From Bacteroidetes bacterium UBA7674 (GTDB lineage Bacteria; Bacteroidota; Bacteroidia; Chitinophagales; Chitinophagaceae): DNA of 64,000 nt. The notes under the pieces were generated by a model. It ran no database searches. It had not been told where the DNA came from and saw only the letters and a list, made by a program, of their open reading frames with translations. The DNA lies in NCBI GenBank assembly GCA_002483105.1, contig DLHG01000009.1, positions 139,598-203,597 on the forward strand, written 5' to 3'. Shown piece after piece: positions 43,244 to 51,609 of the stretch (position 1 is the stretch's first letter; every line of letters starts with the position of its first letter). A program made the translations under genes and the position numbers.

Positions 43244-43960
43244 TCAGTCGTTAAGATTGGCGTCTTTGAGCAGTTGTTCCGCATTCAGAATCTTTATTTT
43301 CTTCCCTACAAATTCCAGGATGCCGTCTCTTTTAAATACAGAGAGCAGGCGAATAACGGTTTCAGTCGCAACACCTAATAGGCTCGCTATATCTTCTCTC
43401 GAAAGGTTAACTGATATGGTAGCACCATCCTGCTCTAATCCATAGGTATCTTTAAGAACAAAAAGGGCTTCTGCCATCCGTTCTTTTACAGATTTTTGAG
43501 ATATATCTGTAATACTTTGTTCTGCTTTTCCCAGTTCGCCTGCAAACATTTTAATAATGTCCGATGATAAATTCCGGTTGGAATGAATAACGTTAAAAAA
43601 GCTGGCTTTTGAGATAAAGCAAACAGTAGTGTCTTCCAATGTTATCGCGCTTGCGTTATACTTCGAGTCGCCAAGTAATGCACGATAGCCTAGAATGTCT
43701 CCATCCCGCGACAGTCTTACTATCTGGTCTTTGCCGTCCTTGCCGGTGCGTACGATCTTCACCTTTCCTACGTTTAAGCAGTATATACCCTGCGGATAGC
43801 TATTTTCATGAAAAATGTATTGACCTTTTTTATAGGAAATACACGACTTATGGTCATTAATGTGGGCTAGTTCCGTCCCATTAAGATTGTTGAATACAGA
43901 GAAATTTCTTGACTTACATATGTTGCAATCAACACTCACGGTATTTTTGGCCTTTTCCAA
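43244..43960 (-). CDS. Crp/Fnr-family regulator of the denitrification island
   Basis: This 238-residue regulator has an N-terminal CNICKSR (Cys12, Cys15) plus Cys40 (SCISYKK) and a cysteine in GIYCLNVG, which could form an oxygen-labile Fe-S cluster as in FNR. A cyclic-nucleotide-type beta-barrel (about 40-150) and a C-terminal winged helix follow, with the recognition segment SREDIASLLGVATETVIRLL (about 190-209). The E..T..R pattern there fits binding to TGA-N6-TCA sites. Its own promoter has such sites at 44014 and 44036, so autoregulation is likely. It is the best candidate for the factor acting at all the sites listed here. Confidence 0.92.
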   Translation of the reverse strand: MEKAKNTVSVDCNICKSRNFSVFNNLNGTELAHINDHKSCISYKKGQYIFHENSYPQGIYCLNVGKVKIVRTGKDGKDQIVRLSRDGDILGYRALLGDSKYNASAITLEDTTVCFISKASFFNVIHSNRNLSSDIIKMFAGELGKAEQSITDISQKSVKERMAEALFVLKDTYGLEQDGATISVNLSREDIASLLGVATETVIRLLSVFKRDGILEFVGKKIKILNAEQLLKDANLND

Positions 43961-43983
43961 TGCTGGTTGAGAATTATCTATTG

Positions 43984-44052
43984 CAAAGCGAGTGATAATT
44001 GGGCTGAAAATTCATGACCTGGGTCACATATTAACATGACAGCTGTCATGTT
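43984..44052 (-). promoter_or_regulatory. Tandem Crp/Fnr-type sites and promoter of the regulator gene
   Basis: ATGACCTGGGTCAC (44014-44027, centre 44020.5) lies 33.5 bp from TTTG on the minus strand (TCGCTTTG, 43991 to 43984). A second, perfectly palindromic site AACATGACAGCTGTCATGTT (44033-44052) lies 22 bp further out, the same site-to-site distance as upstream of norC. Confidence 0.8.
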
Positions 44053-44109
44053 TTCTCGGCTCCTGACGTAGCATTTACTCACATTCGGCAAATCAAATGT
44101 TTTTAAATA

Positions 44110-44466
44110 TTATTCCCCTGTATAGACCACACCGGAACTTGGGGTTTCGTTAAGTCTGATTTTCTCAAGCAGGGATATAGATGGCTTGATATTATCCCAC
44201 AACCAGATCGCTACTTTTTCACATGTTGGATTGTCTAGGCCGGCTATATCGTTCAATAATTTATGATCTATTTTATCAAGTACATCTATAATTATTCGTT
44301 TAACGATCGAAAAATCCATAACCCATCCTTGTTCAGGATGAAGTGGCCCGTTAATGTAAACTGTCAATTGATAAGTGTGGCCATGAATGTTCCGGCATTT
44401 ATGGTCAGCAGGGACATTCGGCAAGTAATGTGCGGAATCAAATGTGAACTGTTTAAAAATGGTCAT
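44110..44466 (-). CDS. 6-pyruvoyl-tetrahydropterin synthase / QueD family protein
   Basis: This 118-residue enzyme has zinc ligands of the PTPS/QueD family in FDSAHYLPN and NIHGHTYQL, and the C-terminal glutamate region LNETPSSGVVYTGE. It acts on dihydroneopterin triphosphate, giving carboxytetrahydropterin (queuosine path) or a pterin. I use the ATG at 44466 (MTIFKQF), since the longer start at 44490 would lie in the promoter. It is driven from the Crp/Fnr-type site it shares with proline dehydrogenase, which suggests an anaerobic role. Confidence 0.88.
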   Translation of the reverse strand: MTIFKQFTFDSAHYLPNVPADHKCRNIHGHTYQLTVYINGPLHPEQGWVMDFSIVKRIIIDVLDKIDHKLLNDIAGLDNPTCEKVAIWLWDNIKPSISLLEKIRLNETPSSGVVYTGE

Positions 44467-44487
44467 TGTATTAAAATGAGTCAATTG

Positions 44488-44561
44488 CAAAAATGATACG
44501 TTAGTATGTTACAAAATATGACCGATGTCATTTTTGCGTCGTTTAAATGGGAATACTTTTA
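44488..44561. promoter_or_regulatory. Shared divergent Crp/Fnr-type site (PTPS and proline dehydrogenase)
   Basis: ATGACCGATGTCAT (44518-44531, centre 44524.5) has a -7 element on each side at 33.5 bp. To the left on the minus strand is CATTTTTG (44495 to 44488). To the right is TACTTTTA (44554-44561). The symmetric layout lets one dimer serve both genes. Confidence 0.75.
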
Positions 44562-44586
44562 CTCCCTGCATAAAAGTATTGAACTT

Positions 44587-45762
44587 ATGTTACCTGAATT
44601 TGAAGATGTAAGAACCGCTTTCAGGCGGTATAGTGATAAGGATTTGAAGCTTGCAAAGATGCTCTTTGATACAATGCGGCGTCCAAGGTTAACAAAGATG
44701 GGAATTGCGTTGACAAGGGCCTCACTATTCCTCCACCTGCCTGTTACGTCGATCATTAAGAAAACATTGTTCAGACAATTCTGCGGAGGCATATCGTTAA
44801 CCGAGGCAGGTAAGACAGCAAAAAGTCTTATAGATTATAATGTTCACGTCATCCTGGACTATGGAACGGAGAGCAAGGAAGAGGAACTGGATTTTGACAA
44901 AACGCGTAACAACCTTATAGATGCTATCCAATACGCTTCAAAGAACGCCATACCATTTGTAAGCATCAAGATCAGTGGTGTCGGGCGCTTTGCTCTCCTG
45001 GAAAAGAAACACAATAATGAGATACTGGATAAACGAGAACTACAGGAGTGGGACAGGGTTAAAGGCAGAGTAACAACTATTTGTTCTGCCGCTGCGAGAT
45101 ACAAGGTAATGGTACTCATAGACGCAGAAGAAACCTGGATACAGGAGCCTGTAAATGTGCTGGCCGATGATATGATGGCCAGATTTAACATCACTGAACC
45201 ACTTATTTATAACACGTTCCAGATGTACAGCAAAGGGTCTTTAGACTTTCTGGAAAATTCTTTGGAGCGAGCCACGAAGGCGGGGTATATAATTGGGGCG
45301 AAACTAGTGCGTGGTGCCTACATGGAAAAAGAGCGGAAACGTGCATTGAAATTTAACTATCCTGACCCCATACAGAATACGAAACAAAATACCGACGAAG
45401 ATTTTGATTTTGCTGTGGAATTTTGCTTGAAGAATATAGACAAGGTAGGTCTGTTTGTAGGTACACATAATGAGATAAGCTGTCTTAAAGCAATCAAAAG
45501 GATGACGGAGTTGAATATCCCCCGGGGCCACAATCATATATTCTTTTCCCAGCTTTACGGCATGAGTGATAATATATCTTTTAATCTTGCACAGGAGGGG
45601 TATAATGTTGCCAAATATTTGCCATATGGTCCGGTAGAAGAAGTAATTCCTTACCTGATGAGAAGAGCTGAAGAGAATACATCGGTGGCAGGACAAACGA
45701 ACAGGGAACTATTGTTGATCAATAGAGAACTGCAAAGGAGGAGACAAAAGACATTTCATTGA
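44587..45762 (+). CDS. Proline dehydrogenase (single-domain, FAD)
   Basis: This 391-residue TIM-barrel flavoenzyme oxidises proline to pyrroline-5-carboxylate and passes electrons to the quinone pool. Motifs are VILDYGTESKEEE, FVSIKISGVGRFALLEK (barrel strand with the substrate Lys), MVLIDAEETWIQEP, GAKLVRGAYMEKERKRA (FAD/substrate arginine region) and GTHNEISC. I set the start at 44587 (MLPEFEDVRTAF). The longer frame from 44506 would span the Crp/Fnr site and -7 element, and its extra residues do not look conserved. Confidence 0.92.
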   Translation: MLPEFEDVRTAFRRYSDKDLKLAKMLFDTMRRPRLTKMGIALTRASLFLHLPVTSIIKKTLFRQFCGGISLTEAGKTAKSLIDYNVHVILDYGTESKEEELDFDKTRNNLIDAIQYASKNAIPFVSIKISGVGRFALLEKKHNNEILDKRELQEWDRVKGRVTTICSAAARYKVMVLIDAEETWIQEPVNVLADDMMARFNITEPLIYNTFQMYSKGSLDFLENSLERATKAGYIIGAKLVRGAYMEKERKRALKFNYPDPIQNTKQNTDEDFDFAVEFCLKNIDKVGLFVGTHNEISCLKAIKRMTELNIPRGHNHIFFSQLYGMSDNISFNLAQEGYNVAKYLPYGPVEEVIPYLMRRAEENTSVAGQTNRELLLINRELQRRRQKTFH

Positions 45763-45770
45763 CGAAGGGT

Positions 45771-45784
45771 ATGATAAGAATCAT
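45771..45784 (+). promoter_or_regulatory. Crp/Fnr-type site upstream of hemN
   Basis: ATGATAAGAATCAT is a perfect TGAT-N4-ATCA palindrome 57 bp before the hemN start. No clear TTTG lies at the 33.5 bp distance; the nearest, CCTTTG, is 46.5 bp away, so the promoter geometry may differ. Confidence 0.6.
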
Positions 45785-45840
45785 TTAATGCTAAAATAAA
45801 GATCACAAATTTCATCTCGATCCTTTGATAATTTTGTTAA

Positions 45841-47205
45841 ATGATTGACAGCACTCTACTACAGAAGTATAATGTAGCAGTTCCACGCTATACAAGTTAC
45901 CCCACCGTCTCCTATTGGAAGGAAGATATATCTGTATCTGATTGGAAGGACTTATTTAGTGAAAGATTTAGGACTGAGAATAAAACGAATGGTATCAGTT
46001 TGTATATTCACCTGCCCTTTTGTGAATCACTCTGTACTTACTGCGGCTGTAACAAGAAGATAACTACAAATCACAGTGTAGAGGAGGTTTATATACAAGC
46101 CATCCTGGAAGAATGGAGCCTTTATCGCTCCCTGATGGTAGATCGTCCATTACTCTGTGAACTTCACCTTGGTGGTGGAACGCCAACATTCTTCAGCTCG
46201 GAGAATATCAATAAGCTAATTAAGGCAATACTTCAGGATTGTGATCTCGCAGGCAAATATGAATTCAGCATCGAAGGGCATCCTAACAATACTACACATG
46301 AACACTTGCAGACATTGCATGGCCTGGGCTTCAGGCGGATAAGTTATGGTGTTCAGGATAATGACCCGGAAGTTCAGAAAGTCATTAACAGGATTCAGCC
46401 GTTCAGCAATGTGCAGCTGGCAACAAAGCTAGCGCGGGATATTGGCTTTGAGTCTGTGAATTTTGACCTGATATATGGCTTGCCATTGCAGACGGTTGAT
46501 AAAATGCGCATCACACTGCAGCAATGCATCTCCCTGAGGCCGGACAGGGTAGCCTTTTACAGTTATGCACACGTTCCGTGGACGAGTAGGGGGCAGCGAT
46601 TATTTGACGAAGGTGATCTGCCCGATACCGATACGAAGATGCAATTGTACCTGCTTGGGAAAGAGATGTTTGCAGAAGCCGGCTATTCAGATATAGGTAT
46701 GGACCATTTTTCATTGCCCGGCGATGAATTAATTAAAGCGCGGGATGAACATCGCTTGCACAGAAATTTCATGGGTTATACAACACAGCATACCTCCTTC
46801 CTGATAGGACTTGGCGTGTCGGCCATTAGTGATATAGGTACAGGCTTTGCTCAGAATGACAAAAAACTTTCGGGCTACTACGAGGCTATGCGAAATGGAG
46901 AATTGCCGATCGTAAAGGGGTGGTTTCTCAGTGATGAAGATGTTGCATTTCGAAAGTATATTCTTGATATCAGTTGCAAAGGACAAACAACGTTCTTGCC
47001 TGGCCATTCCCAACTGCTTATGGAGATCGTTTTTCCTGAATTGCTAAAATATAAATTAGATGGCTTTCTAGACTTTAATGATTCCAGGATGTGGCTCACA
47101 CCTTTAGGCCGAAATTTTATCCGTAATATTTGCAGTGCCTTTGATCTTCATTTGCAGAGAGGTAAAATGTCTTCGACGAAAGATCTATTTAGCAAAGCGA
47201 TTTAG
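45841..47205 (+). CDS. hemN: Oxygen-independent coproporphyrinogen III oxidase
   Basis: This 454-residue radical SAM enzyme decarboxylates coproporphyrinogen III to protoporphyrinogen IX without oxygen. The cluster motif CxxxCxxCxC is in HLPFCESLCTYCGCNKK (about residues 57-73), followed by LHLGGGTPTFFS and SYGVQDNDPEVQKVINRIQP, which separate true HemN from HemW. It supplies haem for the NorBC and cytochrome proteins during anoxic growth. A palindromic Crp/Fnr-type site lies upstream. Confidence 0.95.
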   Translation: MIDSTLLQKYNVAVPRYTSYPTVSYWKEDISVSDWKDLFSERFRTENKTNGISLYIHLPFCESLCTYCGCNKKITTNHSVEEVYIQAILEEWSLYRSLMVDRPLLCELHLGGGTPTFFSSENINKLIKAILQDCDLAGKYEFSIEGHPNNTTHEHLQTLHGLGFRRISYGVQDNDPEVQKVINRIQPFSNVQLATKLARDIGFESVNFDLIYGLPLQTVDKMRITLQQCISLRPDRVAFYSYAHVPWTSRGQRLFDEGDLPDTDTKMQLYLLGKEMFAEAGYSDIGMDHFSLPGDELIKARDEHRLHRNFMGYTTQHTSFLIGLGVSAISDIGTGFAQNDKKLSGYYEAMRNGELPIVKGWFLSDEDVAFRKYILDISCKGQTTFLPGHSQLLMEIVFPELLKYKLDGFLDFNDSRMWLTPLGRNFIRNICSAFDLHLQRGKMSSTKDLFSKAI

Positions 47206-47211
47206 AAGCAG

Positions 47212-47725
47212 CATTTCGGCCCCATCCCCCTTAAAGCCCTACCTATCAAACCCTAAAACCAAACTGAACTGACTTACTTGTCTTTACTTATTGACTTAGT
47301 GAGTCCTTTACCTATCAGTTGATCTATGGAGTCTAAGATTATGACTTCAATAGATTTCCAACACTTATGAGTACAGATAGTGTTTTCAATCCCTTACATT
47401 ACATCCTCATCCCCGGAGGCGGTACTGATAGGTATATTCTAACTTTGAGGTCACCCGTTGATGGCCGTAGATCAGCGCGGGAGATTTTTCAGTACCGATA
47501 TTTTCAGTTTATAAAGCCCATAGAGAAATTGTCCTCCACTATAAAAATAAACTGCTTTAGTAATTAAGAGCTAAACGTTCATTCAGTGTAACATCTGCTT
47601 ACACCCAGGCATCAACCCTGTAAAGACCTGTGCGTTATGTATTGCATACGTAGAGAGTCTTTATTGCTTATTGGGAGGCTTACAATAGCTCCAAAGGGTT
47701 CTTTTCTACGGCATCTCTACGGACG
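47212..47725 (+). repeat. Long non-coding dispersed repeat, copy C
   Basis: It begins 6 bp after the hemN stop codon and matches 20225-20738 in reverse orientation (strong over 47212-47642, weaker to 47725). A 66-codon frame inside (47367-47567) is not kept in the other copy because of indels, so it is not a gene. The right end has TTCTACGGCATCTCTACGG, related to the doublets at 12631 and 25109. Confidence 0.85.
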
Positions 47726-47780
47726 AGAAACTTGAGCTAACTCAGATGCCCGTCGGACGCGGTCTGTCGAGGTTTGTTTC

Positions 47781-47940
47781 AGGTCTATGGTGGACGTGAG
47801 ATATTTTAAAAGGCAGTCTGGTATTGCGTTTCATAGGCTGAACGTGAAATAAGGGCTGATTATAAAGAGCTTTTCTTACTTATAAAATTTGCAGATGATT
47901 CTGGTCTATAGTGGACGTGAGGTGTCTTAAAGGCATCTTG
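47781..47940. repeat. Pair of 39-40 base direct repeats
   Basis: Two copies at 47781-47820 and 47902-47940 share GGTCTATRGTGGACGTGAG, then a TTTAAA-like stretch and GGCANTCTGG-like bases, about 120 bp apart. They lie upstream of the AAA ATPase gene. No other gene is seen in 47206-47978. Confidence 0.7.
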
Positions 47941-47978
47941 GCAAACATCAATATCTGCTTTGCTGAACCAGCCTGTTA

Positions 47979-49919
47979 ATGTATTTTACGTCAAATAGCG
48001 GGTACGTGGAATTAAAATACATATGGATCAAGAAGTATAGTGTTATTGATAAGCTTAACATCAACTTTAACCACTCAGGCGTTCACGAATTTCGATATGA
48101 TGAGCGAAGAATTGTACTTTCCAATAAGACTAAAGGTTCAATCGATTTCGGTGAGAGGATTTCTGGTATTACGGCTATAGCAGGTAAAAATGGCAGTGGC
48201 AAAAGTAGCGTTTGCGAAGCTGTACTATCTGCTGTGGCAACATTCAAGGAAGGCATGTTCGGAAATGAGATCGTCTTCGATGGAATTGTATGTTTTAATA
48301 ATACCTTTTTTTATCAACAAGATTTGATAATTGAAAACTTAGACGAAATCAGGGAAGCTGGATATGTCCCAGAACCTTTCGAATATTCACCCTTACAGAA
48401 TATGCGTGGGGAGTGGACACCAGATGTTATACGAGCAGGCTTTGTTTATTATTCTAATGTGCTTGATATGCGAAGTGGTTTCGGAATGACAAATCTGTCG
48501 AATATTTCCACGCAAGCTATACTCGAAGACGAGTACAAGTATGGTACTGATTATCCTACCACCGGTGGACAGACGATGCCGTCTGAAATAGGTAGGTATA
48601 GGTTAGGGCAGGGCTATCGCGTGATGCGATTTTATTTGCGGCATCGAGACTTTATACCATTCCGTGGTCCAAGCCAATTTGTTCTGAGATCGACGTATTC
48701 ACATAATAACCGATTCTTAAATATTGTCGATGAGACAGTCTCACAAGAGATTCAGGAATATCTCGCGATGGAAGAGGCGAGAATATTTGCTCAAGTCGCA
48801 GATGCGGGAAGTGCGTATGATTATCAAGCAAGGAGAACACTGAGAGGAGTAGATGCTAAATATTTAATCCATCAACTGTACAAGCTTAATCTTCTCCGAG
48901 CATACACAGCGGCAACCTCAAAACAAATTAACCCTGGAGTAATGCATGCTTTTTTGTCTGTTACGACACCGGGTATAGTTGATGGTATCCCACCCCTGCT
49001 TCAGATTGGCGCACAACTACACGCCGCCATTATCGACAGGGCAGAAAAAGAAGACCTAGAGTTTAGCCCACATTTTATGCGTAGCCATTACGAAGGAGGA
49101 GATTGGCGCTTTCTAATTCTTGCAACCTTGGAGTTGGAAAATGATTCAGATGCCCAAAATGCAGTTGCATTGGACAGCCTTCTTAGATTCGAGAAAGCGT
49201 TTTTCTCTCGATATGGCAGGTCCATTGGAAGAATCTCGAATTATTCATTTTCACCCTATTTCAGTTCTGGTGAGTACTCGTTCCTAACACTTTTTTCCCG
49301 TTTAATGGATGTTGTTGACCGCTATTCTACTTCGAGCCAAGGCCGTGATAAACTTCTCCTATTTTTAGATGAACCTGAAATTGGCTTCCATCCTGAGTGG
49401 AGTAAGAAATTTCTCAAATACCTTCTTAAGTTTTTGAATGAAAGGACAACCGGGTTCGATTTTCAGTTGATTGTTACCACACATAGCCCATATTTCTTGT
49501 CAGACTTACCCTCTAAACATGTAATACTTCTAGACAGGGAGGAAGGAGAAGCAACCCGAATAGTAACCAGCGGAAAATTTGAGACTTTTGGAGCAAACAT
49601 AAACGACTTGTTAGCAGACTCTTTTTTCTTGAAGGATGGAGCAATAGGAGAGTTTGCAAAGGATATCATTCAAGGGATCATAGATACACTGAATAGGTGG
49701 CGGCTGCAACTTAGCGAACCACAATTCCGCATTCCAGATGGTGAAAAAGTTTCGGTTCGCGAGATTATAAGCCTTGTAGGAGATAGTATCGTAAGGAATA
49801 AACTCTTTGATATGTACTGGGAGGCTACCGGCGATAGGATGGCTGTTAGCAGTGAAATTGCCCAATTGGAGGATCGAATTAACAAACTTAGATTAAGAAA
49901 CGATGATAACAATCGCTAA
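47979..49919 (+). CDS. AAA family ATPase (OLD/RecF-like ABC type)
   Basis: This 646-residue protein has an N-terminal Walker A GKNGSGKSS (residues 69-77) and, after a long insertion, the signature/Walker B block LLLFLDEPEIGFHPEWSKKF (about 458-477) and H-loop VTTHSPYFLSDLP (about 503-515). This split arrangement is that of the AAA_15/AAA_21 ATPases found in OLD, PtuA and other defence or repair systems. There is no TOPRIM domain and no HNH or other nuclease gene beside it. A short coiled coil ends the protein. It sits alone among repeats near a tRNA, so a mobile or defence origin is plausible but no system can be named. Confidence 0.8.
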   Translation: MYFTSNSGYVELKYIWIKKYSVIDKLNINFNHSGVHEFRYDERRIVLSNKTKGSIDFGERISGITAIAGKNGSGKSSVCEAVLSAVATFKEGMFGNEIVFDGIVCFNNTFFYQQDLIIENLDEIREAGYVPEPFEYSPLQNMRGEWTPDVIRAGFVYYSNVLDMRSGFGMTNLSNISTQAILEDEYKYGTDYPTTGGQTMPSEIGRYRLGQGYRVMRFYLRHRDFIPFRGPSQFVLRSTYSHNNRFLNIVDETVSQEIQEYLAMEEARIFAQVADAGSAYDYQARRTLRGVDAKYLIHQLYKLNLLRAYTAATSKQINPGVMHAFLSVTTPGIVDGIPPLLQIGAQLHAAIIDRAEKEDLEFSPHFMRSHYEGGDWRFLILATLELENDSDAQNAVALDSLLRFEKAFFSRYGRSIGRISNYSFSPYFSSGEYSFLTLFSRLMDVVDRYSTSSQGRDKLLLFLDEPEIGFHPEWSKKFLKYLLKFLNERTTGFDFQLIVTTHSPYFLSDLPSKHVILLDREEGEATRIVTSGKFETFGANINDLLADSFFLKDGAIGEFAKDIIQGIIDTLNRWRLQLSEPQFRIPDGEKVSVREIISLVGDSIVRNKLFDMYWEATGDRMAVSSEIAQLEDRINKLRLRNDDNNR

Positions 49920-49977
49920 CAGCGCCGTAGATATTCCGAAGATTTTAAAAAGGCATTCAGACCATGTAACACCTAGG

Positions 49978-50598
49978 CTAAACCGAATTGTTAGCTTCTA
50001 TTTCGAAGTCTTCCAATATATCGATATTGCCGCAACTGATATCCCAAACAGGCCAAGAATTAAAAAGGATTATGTGTGTTGGAGTTATTTCAGCTCTTAC
50101 ATACTGTGCGCCACTAGCAATGTCATAAACAACAGTGCCGTTTCTCAATTTGGTTTTTCCTGTCACCTTAAAGTAACTGGTTTCTGTTTTTGATTTATCT
50201 GAGCGCGAAAGGGTGGTTTCGCTTATGCTCCATTTTAGCGCTAAACTTAAGTCCGCCTCAACCATTAAATCTTCATTGTTTGACGCAGTGTAAATTTTAT
50301 ACCCTTTTGTAAAGAGTTCTCTCTCGGTAGCAGGAGTCTTGTATTTGTTTATATCGCTAGTGCTGGTATTGGTACCCAATATTATAGAACCTTTACCGTC
50401 ACTTACCGTTGGATTAGAACCCGGTATGGTCATATTCGGTGTTCTGGTCGGTTTCTTCGATGCCGGACTTGAGGATTCGGTTACTACCTTCCTCTGCTTG
50501 GATGCTCTTTGAGGGTCTTTGTTATTATATTTATTCGGAACGCCTTGACCATAACTGAGCAATGGCGATATCAGTAGTAAAAACGATAGTTTTTTCAT
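49978..50598 (-). CDS. Secreted protein of unknown function
   Basis: This 206-residue protein has a signal peptide (MKKLSFLLLISPLLSYGQ), a basic Ser/Thr/Pro-rich linker to about residue 85, and a C-terminal domain. The domain includes FTKGYKIYTASNNEDLMVEA and RNGTVVYDIASGAQYVRAEI, then THIILFNSWPVWDISC. I do not recognise the family. A decayed relative of the C-terminal domain lies at 24489-24712. It is 18 bp downstream of the SHOCT gene on the same strand. Confidence 0.7.
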   Translation of the reverse strand: MKKLSFLLLISPLLSYGQGVPNKYNNKDPQRASKQRKVVTESSSPASKKPTRTPNMTIPGSNPTVSDGKGSIILGTNTSTSDINKYKTPATERELFTKGYKIYTASNNEDLMVEADLSLALKWSISETTLSRSDKSKTETSYFKVTGKTKLRNGTVVYDIASGAQYVRAEITPTHIILFNSWPVWDISCGNIDILEDFEIEANNSV

Positions 50599-50616
50599 TT
50601 TGTTTTCTTTTAGCTA

Positions 50617-51099
50617 TTATGAAATAAGTTTCTGCTTCTGTAGGTCGAACTCTTGCTGATTAATCACCCCATTGTCTAGTAGGTCTTTGAGCTTCTTAAG
50701 TTCATCGGCTACACTAACAGTCCCCTTATTATTCCCCAAAACGGCAGTTATAGCTTCAGTTAAAGATTCGGTAGAGCTTCGATGTGAATGCTTAGTAATA
50801 AACTTCCTACAGTGCTCGACAATTTTGTTAGCTGCTGATTTAGAAAATCCTTTGATTTCAACCTTTCCAGATCCTGTGGTTTGAATAGTCACGGTAGCAC
50901 CGAATAGCGCTTTATTAACATCCACACCGATAATATTTTGAAAATGGTAGACCTGTTTGTCAACCGAAATGAGGTACCAGTTTCTTCTGCTGTGTTCTAT
51001 TACGTGGTCATCCACTTTTAACTGGTCGGGGGTAAAAGGATTGTAGTCTCCTCTAATAATTCTTTGGAAATAAGATGTTTTGAAAATTTGTGATTTCAT
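50617..51099 (-). CDS. SHOCT-domain protein with PH-like N-terminal domain
   Basis: This is a 160-residue protein. Residues about 15-105 look like a bacterial PH-like domain (VDDHVIEHSRRNWYLISVDK; TVTIQTTGSGKVEIKGFSKS), and the C-terminus (LKKLKDLLDNGVINQQEFDL) is a SHOCT motif, a short oligomerisation helix pair. It is probably paired with the secreted protein encoded after it. Function unknown. Confidence 0.75.
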   Translation of the reverse strand: MKSQIFKTSYFQRIIRGDYNPFTPDQLKVDDHVIEHSRRNWYLISVDKQVYHFQNIIGVDVNKALFGATVTIQTTGSGKVEIKGFSKSAANKIVEHCRKFITKHSHRSSTESLTEAITAVLGNNKGTVSVADELKKLKDLLDNGVINQQEFDLQKQKLIS

Positions 51100-51285
51100 A
51101 TATTTTATTTATATTTTGAATAAGTGGATTTCAGGCGGCTGCAAGCCACGATGGGGGAGAGTTACTTGCGGGGAAAATTGAAATGAATATTTTATGCAAC
51201 ATTAGAGTCATGTTGCCAGAGGTCCTTTGGCGAAAAGGTTAATAAAAAAAGAGCGTGAACCTCGCCGACATCTAGTATGGACGGG

Positions 51286-51414
51286 ACCGCGAAGCCCTGT
51301 GTACTTAGAATGAAGGAAGGCCACGCCCTTTAGGGGCGCGGAGTCCTACAATTCCCAGTACACTTAAAAAATTCGCGGTTTTTCCAATACGGGAGTGTAG
51401 CTACGCTACTTTTG
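51286..51414. other. Nested inverted repeats, possible structured RNA
   Basis: Complementary arms nest around one another: ACCGCGAA (51286-51293) with TTCGCGGT (51372-51379), GTGTACT (51299-51305) with AGTACAC (51357-51363), and CGCCC (51324-51328) with GGGCG (51334-51338). The outer stem is followed by TTTTCC. A second small hairpin GTAGC-TAC-GCTAC with TTTT follows at 51398-51414. No gene is visible in 51100-51609, so a small RNA ending in a terminator is possible on the plus strand. Confidence 0.35.
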
Positions 51415-51552
51415 TATGTATAACTATCTTATGCTGATATTTCTATGTTGATTTGTTGGTAAGCTATAAAGATACGAAGCCTTGTTCGCCCGTACAATAT
51501 ATGACTGGTGAGACTTTTGGAGCTTTAGGGGCTTCTCTACGGAAAACCACCA

Positions 51553-51587
51553 AATAAAAAACCGGACAAGCTGAAAGGCTTGTCCGG
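51553..51587 (-). terminator. Terminator downstream of the tRNA
   Basis: Stem CCGGACAAG / CTTGTCCGG (51562-51570 and 51579-51587) is followed on the minus strand by TTTTTTATTT. It terminates the tRNA transcript. Confidence 0.9.
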
Positions 51588-51609
51588 CGCGGCTTCTGAG
51601 AAGCATAAG

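Noticed and set aside
47367..47567. 66-codon ORF inside repeat copy C
   Set aside because: The matching repeat at 20.2 kb has indels that destroy the frame, so the similarity is not protein-driven.
47781..47940. CRISPR array
   Set aside because: There are only two imperfect repeats about 120 bp apart, with no cas gene and no regular spacing.
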